Assembly (NCBI GenBank): GCA_903813345.2 | Contig: CAIIXF020000004.1 | Span: 19,440,477-19,504,476, forward strand | Direction of reading: 5' to 3' | From: Owenia fusiformis | Taxonomy: Eukaryota > Annelida > Polychaeta > Sabellida > Oweniidae | DNA length: 64,000 bases | Translations under genes and position numbers: made by a program | In this document: positions 1-15,000 of the stretch, one piece after another | How positions within the stretch are numbered: position 1 is the first letter of the stretch | Layout of the letters: the number at the start of each line of letters is the position of its first letter | Notes under the pieces: generated by a model | Told to the model about the DNA's origin: nothing | The model's input: only the letters and a program-made list of their open reading frames with translations | Database searches by the model: none

Positions 1-3000
1 CTACGCTAGCTACACTAGCTACGCAGCTAAACAGGGTCTGGATGTAAGCCTAGGAGCATGCATTCAGTGGCTAGCTACACTGACTACGCTGCTACACAGG
101 GTCTGGATGTAAGCCTAGGAGCATGCATTCAGTGGCTACGCTAGCTACACTGACTACGCTGCTAAACAGTGTCTGGATGTAAGCTTAGGAGCAGGTATTC
201 AGTTGCTACGGTAGCTACTCTGACTACGCTGCTACACAGGGTCCGGATGTAAGCCTATGAGCAGGCATTCAGTTGCTACGGTAGCTTCTCTGACTACGCT
301 GCTACACAGGGTCTGGATATAAGCCTAGGAGTATGCATTCAGTAGCTACGCTAGCTATACTGGCTACGCCACTACGGGGGGTATACAGGTAAACTAAGAG
401 CATGCATGCGGTGTCTACGCTAGCTGTGTCAGTTGCTACGGTAGGTACTCTGACTACGCTGCTACACAGGGTCTTGATATAAGCCCAGGAGCATGCATTC
501 GGTGGCAACGCTAGCTACACTGACTACGCTGCTACACAGGGTCTGGATGTAAGCCTAGGAGCATGCATTCAGTAGCTACGCTAGGTACACTGGCTACACC
601 ACTACAGAGGGTATAGAGGTAACCTAAGGAGCATGCATGCGATGGCTACGCTAGCTACACTCGCTACGTGCATACACAGGGTCTGGATGTAAGCCTAGGA
701 GCATGCATTCGGTGGTTACGCTAGCTAAACTGACTACGCTGCTACACAGGGTCTGGATGTAAGCCTAGGAGCATGCATTCAGTGGCTACACTAGCTACAT
801 TGGATATACCACGACGGAGGGTATAGAGGTAACCTAAGGACCATGCATGCGGTGGCTACGCTAACTACACTAGCTACGCAGCTAATCAGGGTCTGGATGT
901 AAGCCTAGGAGCATGCATTCAATGGCTAGCTACACTGACTACGCTGCTACACAGGGTCTGGATGTAAGCCTAGGAGCATGCATTCAGTGGCTACGCTAGC
1001 TACACTGACTACGCTGCTAAACAGGGTCTGGATGTAAGCCTAGGAGCATGCATTAAGTGGCTACGCTAGCTATACTGGCTACGCCACTACGGGGGGTATA
1101 CGGTTAAACTAAGGAGCATGCATGCACTGTCTACACTAGCTATACCCGCTACGAGGCTACATAGGTTCTGGATGTAAGCCTAGGAGCATGCATTCAGTGG
1201 CTACGCTAGCTACACTGACTACGCTGCTATGGTGGTACACAGGGTCTGGATGTAAGCCTAGGTTCATGCATTCAGTGGCTACGCTAGCTACACTGACTAC
1301 GCTGCTATGGTGGTACACAGGGTCTGGATGTAAGCCTAGGTTCATGCATTCAGTGGCTACGCTAGCTACACTTGCTATGCGGCTATAGAGGGTATAGAGG
1401 TAACCTTAGGAGAATGCAAGCGGTGGCTACGCTAGCTACACTCGCTACGCAGCTACATAGGTTCTGGAGGTAAGTCTAGGAGCATGCATGCGGTGGCTAC
1501 GCTAGCTTCACTCGCTTAGCGGCTACAGGGGTTCTATAGGTAAGCCTAGGAGCAGGCATTCGGTGGCTACTCTAGCTACAATGACTACGCTGCTACACAG
1601 GATCTGTGCTACACAGGGTCTGGATGTACGCCTAGGAGCATACATTCAGTGGCTACGCTAGCTACATTGACTATACCACTACAGAGGGTATAGAGGTAAC
1701 CTTAGGAGAATGCATGCGGTGGCTACGCTAGCTTCACTCGCTAAGCGGCTACAGAGGTTCTGTAGGTAAGCCTAGGAGCAGGCATTCGGTGGCTACTCTA
1801 ACTACACTGACTTTGATGTTACACAGGGTCTGGATGTAAGCTTACGAGTATGCATTCAGTGGCTACGCTAGCTTCACTGGCTCAGCGGGTACAGAGGGTA
1901 TAAAGGTAGCCTTAGGAGCATGCATGCGGTGGTTACGCTAGCTACATTCGCTACGCGCATACACAGGGTCTGGATGTAAGCCTAGGAACATGCATTCAGT
2001 GGCTACGCTAGCTACACTTACAACGCTGCTACATAGGTACTGGAGGTAAGCCTAGGAGCAGGAATGCAGTGGCGACTACATGCAAGTATACACTGGATAT
2101 GCAGAGGGTCTTGATGTAAGCCTAAGAGCATGCATTTTAGTGGCTACGCCACTACAAAGGGTATAGAGGTAACCTAAGAGCATGCATGCGGTGGCTACGC
2201 TATTTACACTAGCAACGCGGCTACAGAGGTTCTTGAGGTAAGCCTAGGAGCATGCATTCAGTGGCTACGCTAGCTACAATGGCCACACGACTACAGAGGG
2301 TATAGAAGTAACCTTAGGTGAATGCATGCTGTGCCTACGCTAGCTACACTCACTACGCGATTACGGAGGGTATAGAACCTTTCGAGGCAGCATGTGGTGG
2401 CTACGCTAGCTAAACTGGCTACGCAACTAAAGAGTGTATAGAGGTAACATAATGAGTATGCATGCGGTGGCTACGCTAGCTACACTCGCTACGCGACTAC
2501 TGAGGGTATAAAAGTAACCTTTGGAGGATGCATGCAGTGGCTACGCTAGCTACACTGTCTACGCCGCTTCAAAGGGTCTGGAAGTAAACTTAGGAGCATG
2601 CATTCATTGGCTTCGCTAGCTACACTCCCTACGCGGTTACAGAGGTTCTTAAGGTAAGCCTAGGAGCAGGCATACACAGGGTCTGGATGTAAGTTAGGAG
2701 CATGCATTCAGTGGCTACGCTAGCTACACTGGCTACGCCACTACAGAGGGTATACAGGTAAATAAGGAGCATGCATGCGGTTACTACGCTAGCTACACTG
2801 GCTACGCGGCTACAGAGGTTCTTGAGGTAAGCCTAGGAGCAGGCGTTGGAGGCTACTCTAGCTACTAGATTACGCTGCTACACAGGGTCTAGATGTAAGC
2901 CTAGGAGCATGAATTCAGTTGCTATGGTAGCTACTCTGACTACGCTGCTACACAGGGTCTGGATGTAAGCCTAGGAGCATTCATTCACTAGCTACGCTAG

Positions 3001-6000
3001 CTACACTGGCTACGCCACTACAGAGGGTATACAGGTAAACTAAGAGCATGCATGCGGTGACTACGCTAGCTACACTCGCTACGCGGTTACAGAGGTTCTT
3101 GAGGTCGTTTGGAGGCTACTCTAGCTACTAGATTTCGCTGCTACACAGGGTCTAGATGTAAGCCTAGGTGCATGCATTCGGTGGCTACTCTAGCTACACT
3201 GACTACGATGCCACACAGGGTCTGGATGTAAGCTTATGAGCATTCATTCAGTGGCTACGCTAGCTTCACTGGCTACGCGGGTACAGAGGGTAAAGAGGTA
3301 ACCTAAGGAGCATGCATGAGGTGGCTACGCTAGGTACACTCGCTACGCGGCTACAGAGGTTCTTGAGGTAAACCTAGGAGCAGGCGTTCGGAGGCTACAC
3401 TAGCTACTAGACTACGCTGCTACACAGGGTCTATATGTAAGCCTAGGATGGTAACCTAATGAGTATGCTCTGACTACGCTACTACACAGGGTCTGGATGT
3501 AAGCCTAGGAGCATGCATTCAGTGGCTACGCTAGCTACATTGGCTATACCACTACGGAGGGTATAGAGGTAACCTAAGGAGCATGCATGCGGTGGCTACG
3601 CTAGCTACACTGACTACGCTGCTAAACAGGGTCTGGATGTAAGCTTATAAGCATGCATTCAGTGGCCACGCTAGCTTCACTGACTACGCAGCTACACAGG
3701 GTCTGGATGTAAGCCTAGGAGCATGCATTCAGTTGCTACGCTAGCTACACTAGCTACGCGGCTTAAAAGGGTCTGGATGTAAGCCTAGGAGCATGCATTA
3801 AGTGGCTACGCTAGCTACACTGACTACGCTGCTATGGTGGTACACAGGGTCTGGATGTAAGCCTAGGAGCATGCATTCAGTGGCTACACTAGCTACACTT
3901 GCTATGCGGCTATAGAGGGTATAGAGGTAACCTTAAGCGAATGCATGCTGTGCCTACGCTAGCTACACTCGCTACGCGACTACAGAGGGTATAGAACCTT
4001 TGGAGGCAGCATATGGTGGCTACGCTAGCTACACTGGCTACGCCACTACAGAATGTATAGAGGTAACCTAATGAGTATGCATGCGTTAGCGACGCTAGCT
4101 AAACTGGCTACGCGGCTACAGAAGTTCAGTGGCTAGCTACACTGACTACGCTGCTACACAGGGTCTGGTTGTAAGCCTAGGAGCATGCATTAAGTGGCTC
4201 AGCTACTACTTGGGTATAGAGGTAACCTAAGGAGCATGAATGCGGTGGCTACGCTAGCTTCACACGCTTAGCGGCTACAGAGGTTCTGTAGGTAAGCCTA
4301 GGAGCAGGCATTCGGTTGCTACTCTAGCTACACCGACTACGATGCTACACAGGGTCTGGATGTTAGCTTATAAGCATGCATTCAGTGGCCACGCTAGCTT
4401 CACTGACTACGCAGCTACACAGGGTCTGGATGTAAGCCTAGGAGCATGCATTCAGTTGCTACGGTAGCTACTCTGACTACGCTGCTACACAGGGTCTGGA
4501 TGTAAGCCTAGGAGCATGCATTAAGTGGCTACGCTAGCTATACTGGCTACGCCACTACGGGGGTCATACGGATAAACTAAGGAGCATGCATGCGGTGTCT
4601 ACGCTAGCTATACTCCCTACCCGGCTACATAGGTTCTGGAGGTAAGCCTAGGAGCATGCATTTAGTGGCTTAGCAACTACTTGGGTATAGAGGTAACCTA
4701 AGGAGCATGCATGCGGTGGCTACGCTAGCTACACTAGCTACGCAGCTAAACAGGGTCTGGATGTAAGCCTAGGAGCATGCATTCAGTGGCTAGCTAGCTA
4801 AACTGGCTACGCGACTACAGAGGGTATAGAACCTTTGGAGGCAGCATGTGGTGGCTACGCTAGCTACACTGGCTACGCCACTACAGAATGTATAGAGGTA
4901 ACCTAATGAGTATGCATGCGGTGGCTACGCTAGCTACACTCGCTACGCGACTACTGAGGGTATAGAAGTAACCTTTGGAGCATGCATGCAGTGGCTACGC
5001 TAGCTACAGTGTCTACGCCGCTACAAAGGGTTTGGAAGTAAGCTTAGGAGCATGCATTCATTGGCTACGCAAGCTACACTGGCTACGCCACTACAGAATG
5101 TATAAAGGTGGCGGTGGCTACGCTAGCTAAACTCGCTACGCTGTTACAGGGGTTCTTAAGGTAAGCCTAGGAGCAGGCATTCGGAGGCTACTCTAGCTAC
5201 TCTGACTACGCTACTACACAGGGTCTGGATGTAACTTAAGAGCATGCATTCAGTGGCTACGCTAGCTACACTGGCTACGCCACTACAGAGGGTATACAGG
5301 TAAACTAAGGAGCATGCATGCGCTGACTACGCTAGCTAAACTACACTCGCTACGCTGCTACAGAGGTTCTTGAGGTAAGCCTAGGAGCAGGCGTTCGGAG
5401 GCTACTCTAGCAACTAGACCACGCTGCTACACAGGGTCTAGATGTAAGCCTAGGAGCATGCATTCAGTTGCTACGGTAGCTACTCTGACTACGCTGCCAC
5501 AAAGGGTCTGGAAGTAAGCTTAGAAGCATGCATTCGGTGGCTACGCTAGCTACACTGACTACGCTGCTACACAGGGTCTTGATGAAAGCCCAGGAGCATG
5601 CATTCGGTGGCTACGCTAGCTACACTGACTACGCTGCTACACAGGGTCTGGATGTAAGCCTAGGAGCAGGCATTCAGTAGCTACGCTAGGTACACTAGCT
5701 ACACCACCACTACAGAGGGTATAGAGGTAACCTAAGGAGCATGCATGCGATGGCTACGCTAGCTACACTCGCTACGCGCATACACAGGGTCTGGATGTAA
5801 GCCTAGGAGCATGCATTCGGTGGTTACGCTAGCTACACTGACTACGCTGCTACACAGGGTCTGGAGCATGGGAGCATGCATGCATTCGGTGGCTACACTA
5901 GCTACATTGGCTAAACCACGACGGAGGGTATAGAGGTAACCTAAGGAGCATGCATGCGGTGGCTACGCTAGCTACACTAGCTACGCGGCTTAAAAGTGTC

Positions 6001-9000
6001 TGGATGTAAGCCTAGGAGCATGCATTCAGTGGCTACGCTAGCTACACTGACTAAGCTGCTATGGTGGTACACAGGGTCTGGATGTAAGCCTAGGTTCATG
6101 CATTCAGTGGCTACGCTAACTACACTTGCCATGCGGCTATAGAGGGTATAGAGGTAACCTTAGGTGAATGCATGCTGTGCATACGCTAGCTACACTCGCT
6201 ACGCAACTATAGAGGGTATAGAACCTTTGGAGGCAGCATGTGGTGGCTACGCTAGCTACACCGGCTACGCCACTTTAGAGTGTATAGAGGTAACCTAATG
6301 AGTATGCATGCGGTGGCTACGCTAGCTACACTCGCTACGCGACTACTGAGGGTATAGAAGTAACCTTTGGAGCATGCATGCAGTGGCTACGCTAGCTACA
6401 CTGTCTACGCCGCTACAAAGGGTCTGGAAGTAAGCTTAGGAGCATGCATTCATTGGCTACGCAAGCTACACTGGCTTACGCCACTAAAGAGGGTATACAG
6501 GTAAACTAAGGAGCATGCATGCGCTGACTACGCTAGCTAAACTGGCTACGTGACTACAGAAGTTCTTGACGCAAGCCTAGGAGCAGGCGTTCGGGGGCTA
6601 CTCTAGCTACTAGACTACGCTGCTACACAGGGTCTAGATGTAAGCCTAGGAGCATGCATTCAGTGGCTACACTAGCTACATTGGATATACCACGACGGAG
6701 GGTATAGAGGTAACCTAAGGACCATGCATGCGGTGGCTACGCTAGCTACACTAGCTACGCAGCTAAACAGGGTCTGGATGTAAGCCTAGGAGCATGCATT
6801 CAGTGGCTAGCTACACTGACTATGCTGCTACACAGGGTCTGGATGTAAGCCTAGGAGCATGCATTCAGTGGCTACGCTAGCTACACTGACTACGCTGCTA
6901 TGGTGGTACACAGGGTCTGGATGTAAGCCTAGGTTCATGCATTCAGTGGCTACGCTAGCTACACCGACTACGCTGCTATGGTGGTACACAGGGTCTGGAT
7001 GTAAGCCTAGGTTCATGCATTCAGTGGCTACGCTAGCTACACTTGCTATGCGGCTATAGAGGGTATAGAGGTAACCTTAGGAGAATGCATGCGGTGGCTA
7101 CGCTAGCTACACTCGCTACGCAGCTACATAGGTTCTGGAGGTAAGTCTAGGAGCATGCATGCGGTGGCTACGCTAGCTTCACTCGCTTAGCGGCTACAGG
7201 GGTTCTATAGGTAAGCCTAGGAGCAGGCATTCGGTGGCTACTCTAGCTACAATGACTACGCTGCTACACAGGATCTGTGCTACACAGGGTCTGGATGTAC
7301 GCCTAGGAGCATACATTCAGTGGCTACGCTAGCTACATTGACTATACCACTACAGAGGGTATAGAGGTAACCTTAGGAGAATGCATGCGGTGGCTACGCT
7401 AGCTTCACTCGCTAAGCGGCTACAGAGGTTCTGTAGGTAAGCCTAGGAGCAGGCATTCGGTGGCTACTCTAACTACACTGACTACGATGTTACACAGGGT
7501 CTGGATGTAAGCTTACGAGCATGCATTCAGTGGCTACGCTAGCTTCACTGGCTCAGCGGGTACAGAGGGTATAAAGGTAGCCTTAGGAGCATGCATGCGG
7601 TGGTTACGCTAGCTACATTCGCTACGCGCATACACAGGGTCTGGATGTAAGCCTAGGAACATGCATTCAGTGGCTACGCTAGCTACACTGACAACGCTGC
7701 TACATAGGTACTGGAGGTAAGCCTAGGAGCAGGAATGCAGTGGCGACTACATGCAAGTATACACTGGATATGCAGAGGGTCTTGATGTAAGCCTAAGAGC
7801 ATGCATTTTAGTGGCTACGCCACTACAAAGGGTATAGAGGTAACCTAAGAGCATGCATGCGGTGGCTACGCTATTTACACTAGCAACGCGGCTACAGAGG
7901 TTCTTGAGGTAAGCCTAGGAGCATGCATTCAGTGGCTACGCTAGCTACAATGGCCACACGACTACAGAGGGTATAGAAGTAACCTTAGGTGAATGCATGC
8001 TGTGCCTACGCTAGCTACACTCACTACGCGATTACGGAGGGTATAGAACCTTTGGAGGCAGCATGTGGTGGCTACGCTAGCTAAACTGGCTACGCAACTA
8101 CAGAGTGTATAGAGGTAACATAATGAGTATGCATGCGGTGGCTACGCTAGCTACACTCGCTACGCGACTACTGAGGGTATAAAAGTAACCTTTGGGGGAT
8201 GCATGCAGTGGCTACGCTAGCTACACTGTCTACGCCGCTTCAAAGGGTCTGGAAGTAAACTTAGGAGCATGCATTCATTGGCTTCGCTAGCTACACTCGC
8301 TACGCGGTTACAGAGGTTCTTAAGGTAAGCCTAGGAGCAGGCATACACAGGGTCTGGATGTAAGTTAGGAGCATGCATTCAGTGGCTACGCTAGCTACAC
8401 TGGCTACGCCACTACAGAGGGTATACAGGTAACTAAGGAGCATGCATGCGGTTACTACGCTAGCTACACTGGCTACGCGGCTACAGAGGTTCTTGAGGTA
8501 AGCCTAGGAGCAGGCGTTCGGAGGCTACTCTAGCTACTAGATTACGCTGCTACACAGGGTCTAGATGTAAGCCTAGGAGCATGAATTCAGTTGCTATGGT
8601 AGCTACTCTGACTAGGCTGCTACACAGGGTCTGGATGTAAGCCTAGGAGCATTCATTCACTAGCTACGCTAGCTACACTGGCTACGCCACTACAGAGGGT
8701 ATACAGGTAAACTAAGAGCATGCATGCGGTGACTACGCTAGCTACACTCGCTACGCGGTTACAGAGGTTCTTGAGGTCGTTTGGAGGCTACTCTAGCTAC
8801 TAGATTTCGCTGCTACACAGGGTCTAGATGTAAGCCTAGGTGCATGCATTCGGTGGCTACTCTAGCTACATTGACTACGATGCCACACAGGGTCTGGATG
8901 TAAGCTTATGAGCATTCATTCAGTGGCTACGCTAGCTTCACTGGCTACGCGGGTACAGAGGGTAAAGAGGTAACCTAAGGAGCATGCATGAGGTGGCTAC

Positions 9001-12000
9001 GCTAGGTACACTCGCTACGCGGCTACAGAGGTTCTTGAGGTAAACCTAGGAGCAGGCGTTCGGAGGCTACACTAGCTACTAGACTACGCTGCTACACAGG
9101 GTCTAGATGTAAGCCTAGGATGGTAACCTAATGAGTATGCTCTGACTACGCTACTACACAGGGTCTGGATGTAAGCCTAGGAGCATGCATTCAGTGGCTA
9201 CGCTAGCTACATTGGCTATACCACTACGGAGGGTATAGAGGTAACCTAAGGAGCATGCATGCAGTGGCTACGCTAGCTACACTGACTACGCTGCTAAACA
9301 GGGTCTGGATGTAAGCTTATAAGCATGCATTCAGTGGCCACGCTAGCTTCACTGACTACGCAGCTACACATTGTCTGGATGTAAGCCTAGGAGCATGCAT
9401 TCAGTTGCTACGCTAGCTACACTAGCTACGCGGCTTAAAAGGGTCTGGATGTAAGCCTAGGAGCATGCATTAAGTGGATACGCTAGCTACACTGACTACG
9501 CTGCTACGGTGGTACACAGGGTCTGGATGTAAGCCTAGGTTCATGCATTCAGTGGCTACGCTAGCTACACTTGCTATGCGGCTATAGAGGGTATAAAGGT
9601 AACCTTAAGTGAATGCATGCTGTGCCTACGCTAGCTACACTCGCTACGCGACTACAGAGGGTATAGAACCTTTGGAGGCAGCATATGGTGGCTACGCTAG
9701 CTACACTGGCTACGCCACTACAGAATGTATAGAGGTAACCTAATGAGTATGCATGCGTTGGCGACGCTAGCTAAACTGGCTACGCGGCTACAGAAGTTCA
9801 GTGGCTAGCTACACTGACTACGCTGCTACACAGGGTCTGGTTGTAAGCCTAGGAGCCTGCATTAAGTGGCTCAGCAACTACTTGGGTATAGAGGTAACCT
9901 AAGGAGCATGAATGCGGTGGCTACGCTAGCTTCACACGCTTAGCGGCTACAGAGGTTCTGTAGGTAAGCCTAGGAGCAGGCATTCGGTGGCTACCCAGCT
10001 ACACCGACTACGATACTACACAGGGTCTGGATGTTAGCTTATAAGCATGCATTCAGTGGCCACGCTAGCTTCACTGACTACGCAGCTACACAGGGTCTGG
10101 ATGTAAGCCTAGGAGCATGCATTCAGTTGCTACGGTAGCTACTCTGACTACGCTGCTACACAGGGTCTGGATGTAAGCCTAGGAGCATGCATTAAGTGGC
10201 TACGCTAGCTATACTGGCTACGCCACTACGGGGGGTATACGGATAAACTAAGGAGCATGCATGCGGTGTCTACGCTAGCTATACTCCCTACGCGGCTACA
10301 TAGGTTCTGGAGGTAAGCCTAGGAGCATGCATTTAGTGGCTAAGCAACTACTTGGGTATAGAGGTAACCTAAGGAGCATGCATGCGGTGGCTACGCTAGC
10401 TACACTAGCTACGCAGCTAAACAGGGTCTGGATGTAAGCCTAGGAGCATGCATTCAGTGGCTAGCTAGCTAAACTGGCTACGCGACTACAGAGGGTATAG
10501 AACCTTTGGAGGCAGCATGTGGTGGCTACGCTAGCTACACTGGCTACGCCACTACAGAATGTATAGAGGTAACCTAATGAGTATGCATGCGGTGGCTACG
10601 CTAGCTACTGTCGCTACGCGACTACTGAGGGTATAGAAGTAACCTTTGGAGCATGCATGCAGTGGCTACGCTAGCTACAGTGTCTACGCCGTCTTACTTC
10701 CAAACAAAGGGTTTGGAAGTAAGCTTAGGAGCATGCATTCATTGGCTACGCAAGCTACACTGGCTACGCCACTACAGAGGGTATAAAGGTGGCGGTGGCT
10801 ACGCTAGCTAAACTCGCTACGCGGTTACAGAGGTTCTTAAGGTAAGGCTAGGAGCAGGCATTCGGAGGCTACTCTAGCTACTCTGACTACGCTACTACGC
10901 AGGGTCTGGATGTAACTTTAGAGCATGCATTCAGTGGCTACGCTAGCTACACTGGCTACGCCACTACAGAGGGTATACAGGTAAACTAAGGAGCATGCAT
11001 GCGCTGACTACGCTAGCTAAACTACACTCGCTACGCTGCTACAGAGGTTCTTGAGGTAAGCCTAGGAGTAGGCGTTCGGAGGCTACTCTAGCAACTAGAC
11101 CACGCTACTACACAGGGTCTAGATGTAAGCCTAGGAGCATGCATTCAGTTGCTACGGTAGCTACTCTGACTACGCTGCCACAAAGGGTCTGGAAGTAAGC
11201 TTAGAAGCATGCATTCGGTGGCTACGCTAGCTACACTGACTACGCTGCTACACAGGGTCTTGATGAAAGCCCAGGAGCATGCATTCGGTGGCTACGCTAA
11301 CTACACTGACTACGCTGCTACACAGGGTCTGGATGTAAGCCTAGGAGCAGGCATTCAGTAGCTACGCTAGGTACACTGGCTACACCACTACAGAGGGTAT
11401 AGAGGTAACCTAAGTAGCATGCATGCGATGGCTACGCTAGCTACACTCGCTACGCGCATACACAGGGTCTGGATGTAAGCCTAGGAGCATGCATTCGGTG
11501 GTTACGCTAGCTACACTGACTACGCTGCTACACAGGGTCTGGAGCATGGGAGCATGCATGCATTCGGTGGCTACACTAGCTACATTGGCTATACCACGAC
11601 GGAGGGTATAGAGGTAACCTAAGGAGCATGCATGCGGTGGCTACGCTAGCTACACTAGCTACGCGGCTTAAAAGGGTCTGGATGTAAGCCTAGGAGCATG
11701 CATTCAGTGGCTACGCTAGCTACACTGACTAAGCTGCTATGGTGGTACACAGGGTCTGGATGTAAGCCTAGGTTCATGCATTCAGTGGCTACGCTAGCTA
11801 CACTTGCTATGCGGCTATAGAGGGTATAGAGGTAACCTTAGGTGAATGCATGCTGTGCCTACGCTAGCTACACTCGCTACGCAACTATAGAGGGTATAGA
11901 ACCTAATGAGTATGCATGCGGTGGCTACGCTAGCTACACTCGCTACGCGACTACTGAGGGTATAGAAGAAACCTTTGGAGCATGCATGCAGTGGCTACGC

Positions 12001-15000
12001 TAGTTACACTGTCTACGCCGCTACAAAGGGTCTGGAAGTAAGCTTAGGAGCATGCATTCATTGGCTACGCAAGCTACACTGGCTTACGCCACTAAAGAGG
12101 GTATACAGGTAAACTAAGGAGCATGCATGCGCTGACTACGCTAGCTAAACTGGCTACGTGACTACAGAGGTTCTTGAGGCAAGCCTAGGAGCAGGCGTTC
12201 GGAGGCTACTCTAGCTACTAGACTACGCTGCTACACAGGGTCTAGATGTAAGCCTAGGAGCATGCATTCAGTGGCTACACTAGCTACATTGGATATACCA
12301 CGACGGAGGGTATAGAGGTAACCTAAGGACCATGCATGCGGTGGCTACGCTGGCTACACTAGCTACGCAGCTAATCAGGGTCTGGATGTAAGCCTAGGAG
12401 CATGCATTCAATGGCTAGCTACACTGACTACGCTGCTACACAGGGTCTGGATGTAAGCCTAGGAGCATGCATTCAGTGGCTACGCTAGCTACACTGACTA
12501 CGCTGCTAAACAGGGTCTGGATGTAAGCCTAGGAGCATGCATTAAGTGGCTACGCTAGCTATACTGGCTACGCCACTACGGGGGGTATACGGTTAAACTA
12601 AGGAGCATGCATGCACTGTCTACACTAGCTATACCCGCTACGAGGATACATAGGGTCTGGAAGTAAGCTTAGGAGCATGCATTCATTGGCTACGCAAGCT
12701 ACACTGGCTTACGCCACTAAAGAGGGTATACAGGTAAACTAAGGAGCATGCATGCGCTGACTACGCTAGCTAAACTGGCTACGTGACTACAGAGGTTCTT
12801 GAGGCAAGCCTAGGAGCAGGCGTTCGGAGGCTACTCTAGCTACTAGACTACGCTGCTACACAGGGTCTAGATGTAAGCCTAGGAGCATGCATTCAGTGGC
12901 TACGCTAGCTACAATGGCCACACGACTACAGAGGGTATAGAAGTAACCTTAGGTGAATGCATGCTGTGCCTACGCTAGCTACACTCACTACGCGATTACG
13001 GAGGGTATAGAACCTTTCGAGGCAGCATGTGGTGGCTACGCTAGCTAAACTGGCTACGCAACTACAGAGTGTATAGAGGTAACATAATGAGTATGCATGC
13101 GGTGGCTACGCTAGCTACACTCGCTACGCGACTACTGAGGGTATAAAAGTAACCTTTGGAGGATGCATGCAGTGGCTACGCTAGCTACACTGTCTACGCC
13201 GCTTCAAAGGGTCTGGAAGTAAACTTAGGAGCATGCATTCATTGGCTTCGCTAGCTACACTCGCTACGCGGTTACAGAGGTTCTTAAGGTAAGCCTAGGA
13301 GCAGGCATACACAGGGTCTGGATGTAAGTTAGGAGCATGCATTCAGTGGCTACGCTAGCTACACTGGCTACGCCACTACAGAGGGTATACAGGTAACTAA
13401 GGAGCATGCATGCGGTTACTACGCTAGCTACACTGGCTACGCGGCTACAGAGGTTCTTTAGGTAAGCCTAGGAGCAGGCGTTCGGAGGCTATTCTAGCTA
13501 CTAGATTACGCTGCTACACAGGGTCTAGATGTAAGCCTAGGAGCATGAATTCAGTTGCTATGGTAGCTACTCTGACTACGCTGCTACACAGGGTCTGGAT
13601 GTAAGCCTAGGAGCATTCATTCACTAGCTACGCTAGCTACACTGGCTACGCCACTACAGAGGGTATACAGGTAAACTAAGAGCATGCATGCGGTGACTAC
13701 GCTAGCTACACTCGCTACGCGGTTACAGAGGTTCTTGAGGTCGTTTGGAGGCTACTCTAGCTACTAGATTTCGCTGCTACACAGGGTCTAGATGTAAGCC
13801 TAGGTGCATGCATTCGGTGGCTACTCTAGCTACACTGACTACGATGCCACACAGGGTCTGGATGTAAGCTTATGAGCATTCATTCAGTGGCTACGCTAGC
13901 TTCACTGGCTACGCGGGTACAGAGGGTAAAGAGGTAACCTAAGGAGCATGCATGAGGTGGCTACGCTAGGTACACTCGCTACGCGGCTATAGAGGTTCTT
14001 GAGGTAAACCTAGGAGCAGGCGTTCGGAGGCTACACTAGCTACTAGACTACGCTGCTACACAGGGTCTATATGTAAGCCTAGGATGGTAACCTAATGAGT
14101 ATGCTCTGACTACGCTACTACACAGGGTCTGGATGTAAGCCTAGGAGCATGCATTCAGTGGCTACGCTAGCTACACTGACTAAGCTGCTATGGTGGTACA
14201 CAGGGTCTGGATGTAAGCCTAGGTTCATGCATTCAGTGGCTACGCTAACTACACTTGCTATGCGGCTATAGAGTGTATAGAGGTAACCTAATGAGTATGC
14301 ATGCGGTGGCTACGCTAGCTACACTCGCTACGCGACTACTGAGGGTATAGAAGTAACCTTTGGAGCATGCATGCAGTGGCTACGCTAGCTACACTGTCTA
14401 CGCCGCTACAAAGGGTCTGGAAGTAAGCTTAGGAGCATGCATTCATTGGCTACGCAAGCTACACTGGCTTACGCCACTAAAGAGGGTATACAGGTAAACT
14501 AAGGAGCATGCATGCGCTGACTACGCTAGCTAAACTGGCTACGTGACTACAGAGGTTCTTGAGGCAAGCCTAGGAGCAGGCGTTCGGAGGCTACTCTAGC
14601 TACTAGACTACGCTGCTACACAGTGTCTAGATGTAAGCCTAGGAGCATGCATTCAGTGGCTACACTAGCTACATTGGATATACCACGACGGAGGTTATAG
14701 AGGTAACCTAAGGACCATGCATGCGGTGGCTACGCTAGCTACACTAGCTACGCAGCTAAACAGGGTCTGGATGTAAGCCTAGGAGCATGCATTCAGTGGC
14801 TAGCTACACTGACTACGCTGCTACACAGGGTCTGGATGTAAGCCTAGGAGCATGCATTCAGTGGCTACGCTAGCTACACTGACTACGCTGCTATGGTGGT
14901 ACACAGGGTCTGGATGTAAGCCTAGGTTCATGCATTCAGTGGCTACGCTAGCTACACTGACTACGCTGCTATGGTGGTACACAGGGTCTGGATGTAAGCC

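Noticed and set aside
1157-1388. Open frames repeated in each satellite copy, on both strands (also near 6,859, 14,852, 20,521 and 27,315)
   Set aside because: They arise from 78-bp monomer variants, a length divisible by three, recurring in tandem. There are no splice or start signals, and the frames break in neighbouring 70-bp monomers.
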